From Cyanobacteria bacterium OH_CDB_20 (lineage in GTDB: Bacteria > Cyanobacteriota > Vampirovibrionia > Gastranaerophilales > Gastranaerophilaceae): a stretch of 64,000 nt of DNA. Positions within the stretch are counted from its first letter, which is position 1. The number at the start of each line of letters is the position of its first letter. The DNA lies in contig JAEZIX010000062.1 in NCBI GenBank assembly GCA_023415935.1, positions 17,846-81,845 on the forward strand. The letters are read 5' to 3'. The position numbers and the translations under genes were made by a program. The notes below the pieces were generated by a model. That model was not told where the DNA came from. It saw only the letters and a list, made by a program, of their open reading frames with translations, and searched no databases. Positions 49,458-58,213 of the stretch are shown here, one piece after another.

Positions 49458-50303
49458 ATGACAGTCATTTTAGACGGAAAAAGTCTATCAGAAAAAATAT
49501 TAAAAGAGCTCAAAGAAAAAATTTCAGAACTCGACAAAAAACCTACGCTAGCGGTTGTTTTGGTAGGCAAAGATCCTGCAAGCCAAATTTATGTCAGAAA
49601 TAAAAAAACCGCTGCAGAGAGAATAGGTATAAATTCTCTTGTAATTGCACTTCCAGAAGATATTTCAGAACAAAATTTAATTGAACAAATTCATATTTTA
49701 AATGAAGATAGAAATATTGATGCAATGATTGTCCAGTTCCCGCTTCCAAAACACATTAACGAAAAGAAAGTGGTAGAAACAATTGACCCTGTTAAAGATG
49801 TGGAGGGTTTTCACCCGATGAATATCGGCTTGAGGACTTTAGGAGCAAAAGACATTCCTATTCCTTGTACTCCGAAAGGCATCTTAAGGATACTAAAAGA
49901 ATACTCAATTTCAATTGAGGGTAAAAACGCTGTGGTTATTGGACGTTCAGATATTGTCGGCAAACCGACAGCTCAACTTCTACTTAAAGAAAACGCTACT
50001 GTAACAATAGCTCATAGCAAAACAAAAGACTTGAAAAGTCATACAAAAATGGCTGATATAATTGTGGTTGCTATTGGAAAGCCTAATTTTTTAACTGAAG
50101 ATATGATTAAAGAAGGCGTTGTGATAGTTGATGTAGGTATAAATCGTTCAGAGACAAAGCTATGCGGAGATGTCGATTTTGAGCGTGTTAAAAATAAAGC
50201 AAGTTTTATTACCCCTGTTCCAAAGGGAATAGGTCCAATGACAATAGCTATGCTTATGGAAAACACTTACGAGCTTTATTTACAGAATCAAAACTTACTT
50301 TAA
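49458..50303 (+). CDS. folD: Bifunctional methylene-THF dehydrogenase/methenyl-THF cyclohydrolase FolD
   Basis: FolD converts 5,10-methylene- to 10-formyl-tetrahydrofolate. 281 residues. Signatures: LVGKDPASQIYVRNKKTAAERIGI, the conserved QFPLPKHI, DPVKDVEGFHP, CTPKGILRIL, the Rossmann motif VVIGRSDIVGKPTAQLLL and DVGIN with PVPKGIGPMT. It follows the CooC-like gene by eight bases with AGGAG in front of ATG. It would supply formyl-THF to the Fmt proteins. Confidence 0.96.
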   Translation: MTVILDGKSLSEKILKELKEKISELDKKPTLAVVLVGKDPASQIYVRNKKTAAERIGINSLVIALPEDISEQNLIEQIHILNEDRNIDAMIVQFPLPKHINEKKVVETIDPVKDVEGFHPMNIGLRTLGAKDIPIPCTPKGILRILKEYSISIEGKNAVVIGRSDIVGKPTAQLLLKENATVTIAHSKTKDLKSHTKMADIIVVAIGKPNFLTEDMIKEGVVIVDVGINRSETKLCGDVDFERVKNKASFITPVPKGIGPMTIAMLMENTYELYLQNQNLL

Positions 50304-50401
50304 TTAACAAACTATTATTTAAAATGCCTCTTTATGGCTATATTGTTATTATCAAAAACAATTAAAATATTTATTAGGTTAATAAGTATTGAGGTATTAT
50401 A

Positions 50402-50719
50402 ATGGAAATTTCATCTGTTGGAAATGATACAAGTTCAGTAACAGCAAACATATTAAGCACTTTGAGTTCGTCATCTGCATCAAGTTCTTCAGAATCAGGC
50501 TCAACATCATTATCGGCTCTTGAACTTCAACAAATAGTGAATAAAATTAAAAGCTCAAGCTCAAATTATTCAGTAAGCCAGATAATGGATAAATATGAAG
50601 TTTCAAGGACTGACGCGCAAAAGATTCTCGATAAAATTAAAGAATCTGAAGGCGAAGAATCAGAAAAAGATACGAATGTCTTATTATCAAACAATTCTAC
50701 AATAGAATTTAAAATCTAA
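50402..50719 (+). CDS. Small Ser-rich protein of unknown function
   Basis: A 105-residue protein; the first 45 residues are mostly Ser with Thr and Ala, the rest helical (SALELQQIVNKIKSSSS and YSVSQIMDKYEVSRTDAQKIL) and acidic at the end. The second half could form a small helix-turn-helix of the DAQKIL type, but no known family is evident. GAGGT precedes the ATG. It is monocistronic, convergent with the endonuclease IV-like gene. Confidence 0.65.
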   Translation: MEISSVGNDTSSVTANILSTLSSSSASSSSESGSTSLSALELQQIVNKIKSSSSNYSVSQIMDKYEVSRTDAQKILDKIKESEGEESEKDTNVLLSNNSTIEFKI

Positions 50720-50729
50720 AAATACAGAT

Positions 50730-51560
50730 TTATAAACTATTGTAGTAATTTTTCAATAAAACAGCGTCTTCTTCCATTCTTGGGCTTTCACAAACAAGAG
50801 CACCTTTGATATCAAATGCTTTAAAGGCTTTTAAAAGGTCTTTATAATTCATATCACTCTCATGAAGCATTAGGTGATGCTTTTCACCTTTTTCACCATA
50901 CGCAATACCCGCTAAATGTGCATGAAAATTGTCTAATGCAATTCGACCAAGCTCTTTTCCAATCTTCTCAAATATTTTTGAGAATTCATCATATGTGTTA
51001 AAAATACCATTATGACGGGCATGAAGATGGGAAAAATCAACACAAGGAAGAACTCTATCAAATTCTTTTGATACAGCAATTACTTCATCTAAATCACCCC
51101 ACTGAGTAGCTTTTCCCGTTGTCTCAGGTCTTATCCAGATATCAATACAGTCTTTATCAAGTTCTGTATAAATCTGTTCCATTGTTTTTACGACCTGATC
51201 ATAGACTGATTTTTTATCTTTTCCCATATAAAAAGCAGCATGGAAAGTTATGCTGTAACCACCCAGAGAGTGCGCCATTCTAGCAGTATCTGTTATTCTT
51301 GTTATACTCGCTTCAATTTTTTCTTCTTCTTTTGAATTTAAATTTATATAATATGGCCCATGTGCGGTTACAACAAAATTTTTGGAAGCAATTAATTCTT
51401 TAACAAGTTTTTGATTATCAGGTGCCATTCTTACACCGTGAACAAACTCAAGTTCCATTCCATCTAGTTTAAGATTTTCTATTACTTCAAAACCTTTTTG
51501 ATAACCTTGACCTTCTGCAATTATTGGTATTCCGGCTGTTAAAAAATTAAGTTTATCCAT
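50730..51560 (-). CDS. Endonuclease IV-like TIM-barrel protein
   Basis: A 276-residue protein of the AP-endonuclease-2/xylose isomerase-like barrel superfamily. Metal-ligand candidates are His in VTAHGPYYINL, His in ITFHAAFYM, Glu in IRPETTGK, the DFSHLHARHNG cluster, and the final Glu in LVCESPRM. These match deoxyribonuclease IV (Nfo)-like proteins of archaea and deep-branching bacteria, which cut DNA at abasic sites. At the last step it shares a stop/start base with the formyltransferase gene, so it is in the same operon. Function in DNA repair is likely but unproven. Confidence 0.82.
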   Translation of the reverse strand: MDKLNFLTAGIPIIAEGQGYQKGFEVIENLKLDGMELEFVHGVRMAPDNQKLVKELIASKNFVVTAHGPYYINLNSKEEEKIEASITRITDTARMAHSLGGYSITFHAAFYMGKDKKSVYDQVVKTMEQIYTELDKDCIDIWIRPETTGKATQWGDLDEVIAVSKEFDRVLPCVDFSHLHARHNGIFNTYDEFSKIFEKIGKELGRIALDNFHAHLAGIAYGEKGEKHHLMLHESDMNYKDLLKAFKAFDIKGALVCESPRMEEDAVLLKNYYNSL

Positions 51561-52498
51561 TATTCAAACATTTCTCCTACTTTTGGCGCAAATACTCTAA
51601 TAAAATCTTTTGCATCGCCAATTATATATGAACCGAGCTGTATTGTTTTTATATACAAAATTCCATCAGAACAAGCAACACCTATTGAATCACCTAATGA
51701 AGCAATTGTTCCTGGAGGAAACTTAGTTTTTTGCTTTTTATAATATGAAGTATGGACTTTCCCAAGTTGACCTCTAAACTTCACAACTGCCGATATAAAA
51801 GGATTTAATGCTCTTATAAAGGTAGAAATTTCTTCACAAGACTTATTCCAATCAATCACGTTGTTACAAAGCTCGGGAGAAATTGTATAAGCGTAGAAAT
51901 ATTCACCTTCAGGCTGTTTTTCGCGTGGGAGAGTATCGTTTTCCTCATAAAATTTCAAAACTTGGACTAGTGCATCGCCTGCCATATAATTCAGTTTGTT
52001 AAATAGCGTTCCCATTGTTTCTTCAGGAACAACAGGGGCTTTAAATTGGGCAATCATATCGCCTGTATCAAATCTTTCATCCATAAAATGGAACGTAACA
52101 CCAGTTTCGGTTTCGCCGGCAAGAATAACGTGTGAATATGGATTTGGACCTCTATATTTTGGCAATAAAGAAGGGTGTGTATTTATAAAACCATCTTTAG
52201 TTGTTGATAAAAATTCTTTTGGAAATAGCTTGTTATAAGAACATACAACTGCAATATCTGCTTTTAAGGCTCTTACTTTTGCTAAGAAATCTATATCTTT
52301 CATCGACTTTTCATATTCAATAAGATTAAGCCCAACACCCTGAACATACTGGCAGAAAAACGGGTATGTATTGTTTGTTTTATGAGGAGGAACAACCCCT
52401 ACGATATTAAAACCTGCATTTAAAAGTTTTGAGAGGCAAATAAAAGCCATATCAGGCATTCCTACAAACAAAATCCTTTTTTTACACATATTTGGCAC
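51560..52498 (-). CDS. Second formyltransferase (Fmt-like)
   Basis: A 312-residue Fmt-like protein. The catalytic Asn-His-Asp region is intact: DGFINTHPSLLPKYRGPNPYSHVILAGETETGVTFHFMDERFDTGDMI, and the N-terminal fold begins ILFVGMPDMAFICLSKLL. A C-terminal domain of the Fmt type follows. As fmt is present elsewhere in the window, this one may formylate something else, such as a sugar nucleotide or amine. The start is uncertain: GTG at 52498 has GGAG six bases upstream, while ATG at 52489 does not. It overlaps crcB. Confidence 0.85.
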   Translation of the reverse strand: MPNMCKKRILFVGMPDMAFICLSKLLNAGFNIVGVVPPHKTNNTYPFFCQYVQGVGLNLIEYEKSMKDIDFLAKVRALKADIAVVCSYNKLFPKEFLSTTKDGFINTHPSLLPKYRGPNPYSHVILAGETETGVTFHFMDERFDTGDMIAQFKAPVVPEETMGTLFNKLNYMAGDALVQVLKFYEENDTLPREKQPEGEYFYAYTISPELCNNVIDWNKSCEEISTFIRALNPFISAVVKFRGQLGKVHTSYYKKQKTKFPPGTIASLGDSIGVACSDGILYIKTIQLGSYIIGDAKDFIRVFAPKVGEMFE

Positions 52499-52856
52499 AA
52501 TAAGCTCCAATCAAAGCACCTAAAATACATAAGAAGAAACTAAGTGTAATATACAGAATTAATTGAAAAAATTTACCGTCATTGAGTAAACACATAGCTT
52601 CAACAGAGAATGTGCTAAAAGTCGTAAAACCTCCGCAAACACCGACAGCAAGGAATAATTTAAGCTGAATATTTAAATGAGATTTTGCAGCAAATAATGC
52701 AAACAAAAAACCAAGTATAAAACTGCCGAAAATATTTATAGCAAGAGTTGCAATAGGAAAAGTGTGGCTACAAGACTTAGTAATCAAGTTACTAATCAAA
52801 TATCTTAAGGAGGAACCTATGCCTCCACCGATGAATACTGCCAACAAATTAATCAT
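52482..52856 (-). CDS. crcB: Fluoride channel CrcB/Fluc
   Basis: A 124-residue dual-topology fluoride exporter with four membrane helices. Signatures: GGGIGSSLRYLI, FPIATLAINIFGSFILGFL, VGVCGGFTTFSTFSVE (the FTTFSTF fluoride-track motif). A ribosome site is lacking; TATTAT lies six bases upstream of the ATG, which suggests a leaderless message. No fluoride riboswitch fits in the short gap before it. It lies between two formyltransferase-fold genes. Confidence 0.95.
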   Translation of the reverse strand: MINLLAVFIGGGIGSSLRYLISNLITKSCSHTFPIATLAINIFGSFILGFLFALFAAKSHLNIQLKLFLAVGVCGGFTTFSTFSVEAMCLLNDGKFFQLILYITLSFFLCILGALIGAYCAKYV

Positions 52857-52894
52857 AAGTGAATAATACAACATTTTATAAAAAAATGAAACGA

Positions 52895-53806
52895 TTATTT
52901 TTTCAGGTGCAAAAAGGTATAATCAAGGTTTTCAAGAAGAATATTAATAAGCAATTCGGCAAAATCATTATCAACTGTTTTAGAAAAATTATTAATCTCA
53001 AAGTTACTGAACACAACTTGTTTTAATGACGATTTTTTTAAATGCTTTTTAACACCCTCACAGTCTAAATCTTCATATAATGAAATAATGTTTTTGCCAT
53101 CCCAAAAATAAATATTATTTTTTGACGAAACATCTTTATGAGAAACGATAATTGGATTAACTTTAAGAGAAGCACATTTTTCAAGCAGCTCATCAGAAGG
53201 CACTCCGTCAATATCAAACAGGCAAATGTCAAGGTGTTCATGTAAATATTTCTGAATAACATTGCAATTAAAATCGTCTGAGAACAAGCTATTTACAAAA
53301 GGCGAATTTAAAAGGAGATTGTAGAGTTTAGACTCTTTTTTGTCAGATAGAATTAAAACATTAATTTTAGAGTATAAGATATCTTCAATTACCCTAGGCA
53401 AAAGCCTTGAAGCAATTTCAAAAATTTGCTCTTTAAAACTTTCAAGAGAAATTGCATCTTCTTTCCAAAAACTTTCTTGAGTTAAAAAGTGCTCTTCATT
53501 ATTCAAATGATGAATGGTCACGCCGCCGTATTTGTCATTTGAATAAAAATTGTCTTCAATTGCACTTTTCGTATTAAACTTTGGAAGCAATGAAGGCTGA
53601 ACTTTGATACAAGGAATTTTTTCAATTAATGACTTTTCCAGTGTTCCGGCATAGCTCCAAACAACTCCAAGATCATATTCATCAATGTTACCTATATATT
53701 CATCATTAAATGCTATAACCGTTTCGATGTTCTTTGATTCCAAAGACTTTTTTACAGATTCAATATATTTATTATCTTCAAAAGTAAATATTATTACTTT
53801 TTTCAT
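52895..53806 (-). CDS. Degenerate formyltransferase-fold protein with unknown C-terminal domain
   Basis: A 303-residue protein. The first 130 residues follow the formyltransferase fold: KVIIFTFEDNKYIESVKKSLE and IKVQPSLLPKFNTKSAIEDNF, corresponding to the NTHPSLLPKYRG motif of its neighbour, but the catalytic Asn and His are changed (VQPSLLPKF) and the Asp region is lost (NNEEHF). The remaining 170 residues (LNVLILSDKK and on) have no match I know. It is probably not catalytic as a formyltransferase; it may be a regulator or a partner. It is upstream of crcB and the intact paralogue. Confidence 0.7.
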   Translation of the reverse strand: MKKVIIFTFEDNKYIESVKKSLESKNIETVIAFNDEYIGNIDEYDLGVVWSYAGTLEKSLIEKIPCIKVQPSLLPKFNTKSAIEDNFYSNDKYGGVTIHHLNNEEHFLTQESFWKEDAISLESFKEQIFEIASRLLPRVIEDILYSKINVLILSDKKESKLYNLLLNSPFVNSLFSDDFNCNVIQKYLHEHLDICLFDIDGVPSDELLEKCASLKVNPIIVSHKDVSSKNNIYFWDGKNIISLYEDLDCEGVKKHLKKSSLKQVVFSNFEINNFSKTVDNDFAELLINILLENLDYTFLHLKK

Positions 53807-53886
53807 CTGTAAAATCGCTCCAAATTAACAATAACTCAAGAAATATTATACAAAAAAACATTAATTTAAATTAAAAAATGTATTTT

Positions 53887-53895
53887 TGTTATAAT
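53887..53895 (+). promoter_or_regulatory. Extended -10 promoter of the serS operon
   Basis: TGTTATAAT, a perfect TATAAT at 53890-53895 with TGn in front, about 39 bases before the serS ATG. No clear -35 box is seen. Confidence 0.6.
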
Positions 53896-53933
53896 TTTTG
53901 TACAATTAAATTTGGAATGCGAGGGAAGTTACA

Positions 53934-55199
53934 ATGCTAGATATTAAAATTATTAGAGAAAATCCTGAAAAAATTAATGAATTATTAAAAAGAAGAAATC
54001 CTGAATTATCAATAGATTCAGTGATTGAAATAGATGCAAAAAGAAGAAAAATTCAAACTCAAGCAGATGATCTAAGAGCAAAAAGAAAAAATATATCTCA
54101 AGAAATCGGAAACCTTAAAAAACAAGGTCAAAATACAGACGAAATTCAAGCCCAAGTAAAAGAAATGGGTGATGAGATAAAAACACTTGAAGATGAACAA
54201 TTAAAACTCGATGAAGAGCAAAAAAATCTTCTACTTAGTATTCCAAATGCACCAGACGAAACAACTCCGACAGGGACATCTGAACTTGATAATATTGAAA
54301 TTAAAAAATTCGGAACTCCAAGAACAGCAAACTTTGAACTAAAAGCTCACTGGGATATTTGCGCTGATAGAAATCTTGTTGACTTTGAAAGAGGCGTAAA
54401 AATCTCTCAATCAAGATTTTCACTATATAGAGGTAAAGGCGCTCAACTAGAACGTGCAATTATAAACTTTTTCTTAGATACTCACACAAATCTTCATGGC
54501 TATGAAGAAATGCTACCTCCTGTTTTAGTCAACGCAATGGCAATGACAGGAACAGGACAACTTCCTAAATTTAAAGAAGACATGTACAAATGCGAAGAAG
54601 AAGATTTGTACCTTATCCCTACAGCTGAAGTCCCTGTGACTAACGTTTATTCAAATGAAATTTTAAGCGAAGATGAACTTCCAAAATATATGACTGCTTA
54701 CACACCATGCTTTAGACGTGAAGCAGGTTCAGCAGGTAAAGATACAAGAGGTCTTATAAGACAGCACCAATTTAACAAAGTTGAGCTTGTTAAACTCTGT
54801 ACACCTGAAACAAGTGCAGATGAGCATGAAAAATTAACAGAAAACGCTGAAAAAGTATTAGAGCTTTTGGAACTTCCTTATAGAAGAATTGCCCTTTGTA
54901 CAGCAGATATCGGTTTTTCGGCTAAAAAATGTTATGACCTGGAAGTTTGGCTTCCTTCTTATAACGCTTATAAAGAAATCTCAAGTTGCTCTAACTTCGG
55001 TGATTTCCAAGCAAGAAGAGCGAATATCAGATACCGCTCAAAAGAAACAGGCAAACCTCAATTTGTTCATACTTTGAACGGCTCTGGACTTGCTGTTGGA
55101 AGAACCTTTGCAGCAATCTTAGAAAACTATCAAAACGAAGACGGAACAATATCTATTCCGAAAGTTCTACAAAAATACACAGGCTGGGATAAAATATAA
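53934..55199 (+). CDS. serS: Serine--tRNA ligase
   Basis: A 421-residue class II synthetase. An N-terminal antiparallel coiled-coil arm (residues 30-100) that grips tRNA-Ser precedes the catalytic core, with LIPTAEVPVTN, CFRREAGSAGKDTRGLIRQHQFNKVEL (motif 2) and NGSGLAVGRTFAAILENYQ (motif 3). Length is normal. GAGGGAAG is the ribosome site. It starts an operon whose next gene, tmk, overlaps by one base. Confidence 0.97.
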   Translation: MLDIKIIRENPEKINELLKRRNPELSIDSVIEIDAKRRKIQTQADDLRAKRKNISQEIGNLKKQGQNTDEIQAQVKEMGDEIKTLEDEQLKLDEEQKNLLLSIPNAPDETTPTGTSELDNIEIKKFGTPRTANFELKAHWDICADRNLVDFERGVKISQSRFSLYRGKGAQLERAIINFFLDTHTNLHGYEEMLPPVLVNAMAMTGTGQLPKFKEDMYKCEEEDLYLIPTAEVPVTNVYSNEILSEDELPKYMTAYTPCFRREAGSAGKDTRGLIRQHQFNKVELVKLCTPETSADEHEKLTENAEKVLELLELPYRRIALCTADIGFSAKKCYDLEVWLPSYNAYKEISSCSNFGDFQARRANIRYRSKETGKPQFVHTLNGSGLAVGRTFAAILENYQNEDGTISIPKVLQKYTGWDKI

Positions 55200-55819
55200 T
55201 GCAAAAAGGTCTATTCATTACATTCGAAGGCGCAGACGGCTGCGGCAAAACCACACAATTAAATAAAATTGCAGATCTTCTAAGAGAAAAAGGCTATGAT
55301 ATTGTTGTTACAAGAGAACCGGGTTCACTTGAAGTTGGCAAAAAAATAAGAGACATTGTCTTGCACCACACAGGAGTCGTTTCAGATAACTGCGAAATGT
55401 TCCTTTACCTTGCTGACAGATCTCAACATGTTGATACATTTATAAAACCTGCAATAGCAGAAGGCAAAATAGTCTTATGCGACAGGCACACAGACTCAAC
55501 ACTTGCGTACCAAGGATATGGAAGAGGAAGAGATATAGAACTTACTGAGAAATTAAATAAAATTGCAGTAAGCGGACTTGAGCCTGATATGACAATACTT
55601 TTTGATGTTGATACAGAAGTTGCCCAACAACGTGTTGGCTCAGAAAAAGACAGACTTGAAGCTGAAGGCGCTGAGTTCCATAAAAAAGTAAGAAACGGCT
55701 ATCTTGAGCTAGCTAAAAAATACCCGAATAGAATTAAAGTTGTAAATGCAAATAATTCAATAGAAAAAGTTTACAATGATGCAAAAAATATTATAATTGA
55801 TATGATAAACAAGAGATAA
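55199..55819 (+). CDS. tmk: Thymidylate kinase
   Basis: Tmk phosphorylates dTMP to dTDP. 206 residues with P-loop FEGADGCGKTTQLN, the DRY-like TREPGS, LCDRHTDSTLAYQGYGRG and a LID region. It starts on the stop codon of serS (TAATG). Followed 14 bases later by an RWYD gene. Confidence 0.95.
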   Translation: MQKGLFITFEGADGCGKTTQLNKIADLLREKGYDIVVTREPGSLEVGKKIRDIVLHHTGVVSDNCEMFLYLADRSQHVDTFIKPAIAEGKIVLCDRHTDSTLAYQGYGRGRDIELTEKLNKIAVSGLEPDMTILFDVDTEVAQQRVGSEKDRLEAEGAEFHKKVRNGYLELAKKYPNRIKVVNANNSIEKVYNDAKNIIIDMINKR

Positions 55820-55833
55820 ATGAGGACCTATCG

Positions 55834-56169
55834 ATGCAAGAATTTAGACGCTGGTATGACCAAGATCCCCTTCTTAAAGAAGCATTAGAGCTTCTACAGC
55901 TTCAAACAGACAATGATAAAACAAATGCAGCAAACTTTATAATAAACTTACAAGAACAAGTTGCACAAGATGTTATTGAAAGCGTCTACAATATGGTTAC
56001 TCAATATGCAGGCAAAGGTAATCGCTGGTACGATAACGATCCTGTTATGCTTAAAGCGGTTGAACTCCTAAGAGTTGCTACGCCTGAAACACAAAGAAAG
56101 GCTGCACTAAAACTCTTAACAGCACTAAATAACAACGCACTGGACAAACTGGACATTGATGAAGAATAA
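55834..56169 (+). CDS. RWYD-repeat helical protein (family member 2)
   Basis: A 111-residue protein made of two copies of one unit of about 40 residues: RRWYDQDPLLKEALELLQLQ at the N-terminus and NRWYDNDPVMLKAVELLRVA from residue 63, joined by a 20-residue helix. The unit consensus is RWYDxDPxxxxAxELLxxxT, then an Ala/Leu-spaced helix. The same unit appears in the protein upstream of the SpoIID gene. The predicted fold is all helical. It has GAGGA at good spacing, and sits between tmk and folE2, overlapping the latter. Confidence 0.8.
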   Translation: MQEFRRWYDQDPLLKEALELLQLQTDNDKTNAANFIINLQEQVAQDVIESVYNMVTQYAGKGNRWYDNDPVMLKAVELLRVATPETQRKAALKLLTALNNNALDKLDIDEE

Positions 56170-56959
56170 AGAATTAAAAGATATACAAAACCAAAACGAC
56201 AAGAGAGGCATAGATATTCAAAAGGTGGGAGTCAACCAGATTGATGTCCCTCTTATTATTCAGAGGAAAAATGCCGATAATCAGGTAGTTTCAGCAACTG
56301 CCCAAATGAGTGTTGCCCTTCCAAAAAACTTTAGGGGCACTCACATGTCACGTTTTATGGAAGTTTTGAAAGAATACCAAAAACGAGAGCTTTTAGGTAT
56401 CGATATTAAAGGAATATTGAAAGAAATTCAAAAAAAACTAAGCGCACAAAGCGCTCATGTAAAATTCAATTTCAAATATTTCATTGAAAAGAAAGCACCG
56501 GTAAGTCATTCGACTTTTCCAATGTGCTACGAATGCTCTTTTGAAGGCAACTTAAACAAAGATGATTATGAATTTATCCTTGGCGTAAAAGTTCCTGTGA
56601 CAACGCTTTGCCCTTGTTCTAAAGAGATATCTGATTTTTCAGCTCACAACCAAAGAGCAATAGTCAAAGCCAGAATAAAATATGATGAATCAGAACACAT
56701 CTGGCTTGAGGATTTAATCGAAGACATAGAAAATTGCGGTTCGTGCCAGCTATACTCACTTTTAAAAAGAAGTGATGAAAAATATGTTACTGAAAAGGCC
56801 TACGAAAATCCAAAATTTGTCGAAGATGTCTTAAGAGATGTTGTTTTATTATTCAGAAACAACGACAAAATATCTGAGTTTGAAGTTGAAATTTTAGCTC
56901 AAGAAAGCATTCATAACCACAATGCATGGGCTTATCAAAAAGAATCAAAAAATAGTTGA
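56159..56959 (+). CDS. folE2: GTP cyclohydrolase FolE2
   Basis: The type IB GTP cyclohydrolase that opens folate (and sometimes preQ0) synthesis by making dihydroneopterin triphosphate. The active-site region VPVTTLCPCSKEISDFSAHNQRAIVKA contains the conserved Cys; PMCYECSFEG and EILAQESIHNHNAWA are also typical. 266 residues. The ATG is embedded in the end of the RWYD gene. With queE and queC in the same window it may feed preQ0 as well as folate. Confidence 0.94.
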   Translation: MKNKELKDIQNQNDKRGIDIQKVGVNQIDVPLIIQRKNADNQVVSATAQMSVALPKNFRGTHMSRFMEVLKEYQKRELLGIDIKGILKEIQKKLSAQSAHVKFNFKYFIEKKAPVSHSTFPMCYECSFEGNLNKDDYEFILGVKVPVTTLCPCSKEISDFSAHNQRAIVKARIKYDESEHIWLEDLIEDIENCGSCQLYSLLKRSDEKYVTEKAYENPKFVEDVLRDVVLLFRNNDKISEFEVEILAQESIHNHNAWAYQKESKNS

Positions 56960-56971
56960 GGAGATATAAAG

Positions 56972-58213
56972 ATGAAAGAGTTATTTAACGATTATGTTCA
57001 ATCGCTTGAAACTTATATAATGTTTCAAATAAATCAAGAAGCACAAAGACTTACGCCAATGTTAAAAGAAAAAGGAAGAGCACCAATCGCACTTTCTATG
57101 GGCGCTCCTGTTCAAGCACCACCTAAGTTTGTTATTGATAAACTTAAAGAAGCACTTGATATAAAAGGAATCCACACATATTCTTCACCAAAAGGCGAAG
57201 CATTCTACCTTGAAGCAATTGCAAAGAGAATGAAGTCAAGATTTGGAGTTGATTTAGACCCTAAAACAGAAATATTCTCTCTAATAGGATCTAAAGAAGG
57301 TATCGCAAATATGATAAGAGAGCTTATCAACCCTACTCCAAAAATGGAAGATAGAGATATTATTATGGTTCCAGACCCTGGGTATGCTTCTTATTTTGAA
57401 ATGATAAAAGTTTCAGGTGGAAGAGGATATTCTATTCCTTTAACAGCTGAAAATAATTATATGCCAAACTTTGATGAAATTTGGGAAAATATGGAATCAG
57501 AAGGCTATGATAGAACAAAAGTAAAAGCTTTAGTTATAAATTATCCTAACAATCCGTTAGGTGCAATCGCCAACAAAGAATACTATAAACATGTTGTTGA
57601 ATTCTGTAAAAAGCACAATATATTACTTATGAGTGACGCAGCATACGCTGATATGGCTTTCCCTGGTGAAGAGCCTGCTCCTAGTATTCTTGAAATTGAA
57701 GGAGCAAAAGATATAGCAGTTGAATTCTTCAGCTTCTCAAAACCATACGCAATGACAGGCTGGCGTTTAGGCTGGGTTTGCGGAAATGCCGACGTAATAA
57801 ACATATTTGGAAAATTAAAATCAACAATCGATACAGGAATTTTTAAAGCTCTTCAAAAAGCAGCGTCTGAAGTAATAAACTCTAAAGAAGGCGACGAATA
57901 CATTGAAGAAGCTGTTAAAGGATTTAAAGTAAAACAACAAATTTTAGTTGAAGGACTAAAAGAACTTGGCTGGGATATGGATAATTTAAACATACCTCAA
58001 GCAACATTCTACTTGTGGCTTCCTGTTCCTCCAAGATACAAGACATCAAAAGAATTTACAGATGAGTTAATGCAAAAATCAGGCATTGTGCTTGTACCTG
58101 GCAGCGGTTTTGGCAAATACGGAGAAGGCTACTTCAGAATATCTGTTGTTGCAACTGATGATGAGCTAAGAGAAGTCATCAGAAGAATGAAAGAAGATGG
58201 ATTTACTTACTAA
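56972..58213 (+). CDS. dapL: Class I/II PLP aminotransferase, LL-diaminopimelate aminotransferase-like
   Basis: A 413-residue fold-type I aminotransferase. PLP lysine in FFSFSKPYAMTGWRLGW; other motifs are LSMGAPVQAPPKFVI, YSSPKGEAFYLEAIA, GSKEGIANMI, PDPGYASYFEM, NYPNNPLGAIANKEYY and the C-terminal GSGFGKYGEGYFRIS. The pattern is that of DapL, which makes LL-diaminopimelate from tetrahydrodipicolinate for lysine and peptidoglycan; AspC-type alternatives cannot be excluded. GAGGAGATATAAAG precedes the ATG. It is adjacent to hisH. Confidence 0.8.
   Translation: MKELFNDYVQSLETYIMFQINQEAQRLTPMLKEKGRAPIALSMGAPVQAPPKFVIDKLKEALDIKGIHTYSSPKGEAFYLEAIAKRMKSRFGVDLDPKTEIFSLIGSKEGIANMIRELINPTPKMEDRDIIMVPDPGYASYFEMIKVSGGRGYSIPLTAENNYMPNFDEIWENMESEGYDRTKVKALVINYPNNPLGAIANKEYYKHVVEFCKKHNILLMSDAAYADMAFPGEEPAPSILEIEGAKDIAVEFFSFSKPYAMTGWRLGWVCGNADVINIFGKLKSTIDTGIFKALQKAASEVINSKEGDEYIEEAVKGFKVKQQILVEGLKELGWDMDNLNIPQATFYLWLPVPPRYKTSKEFTDELMQKSGIVLVPGSGFGKYGEGYFRISVVATDDELREVIRRMKEDGFTY

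Noticed and set aside
47620..50303. A complete Wood-Ljungdahl gene cluster
   Set aside because: Only FolD, a CooC-like ATPase and a MetE-like methyltransferase are present; no CODH/ACS, corrinoid protein or formyl-THF ligase is in the window.
52857..52894. Fluoride riboswitch before crcB
   Set aside because: Only about 38 bases separate the crcB start from the upstream gene, too few for the pseudoknotted aptamer, and no matching core is visible.
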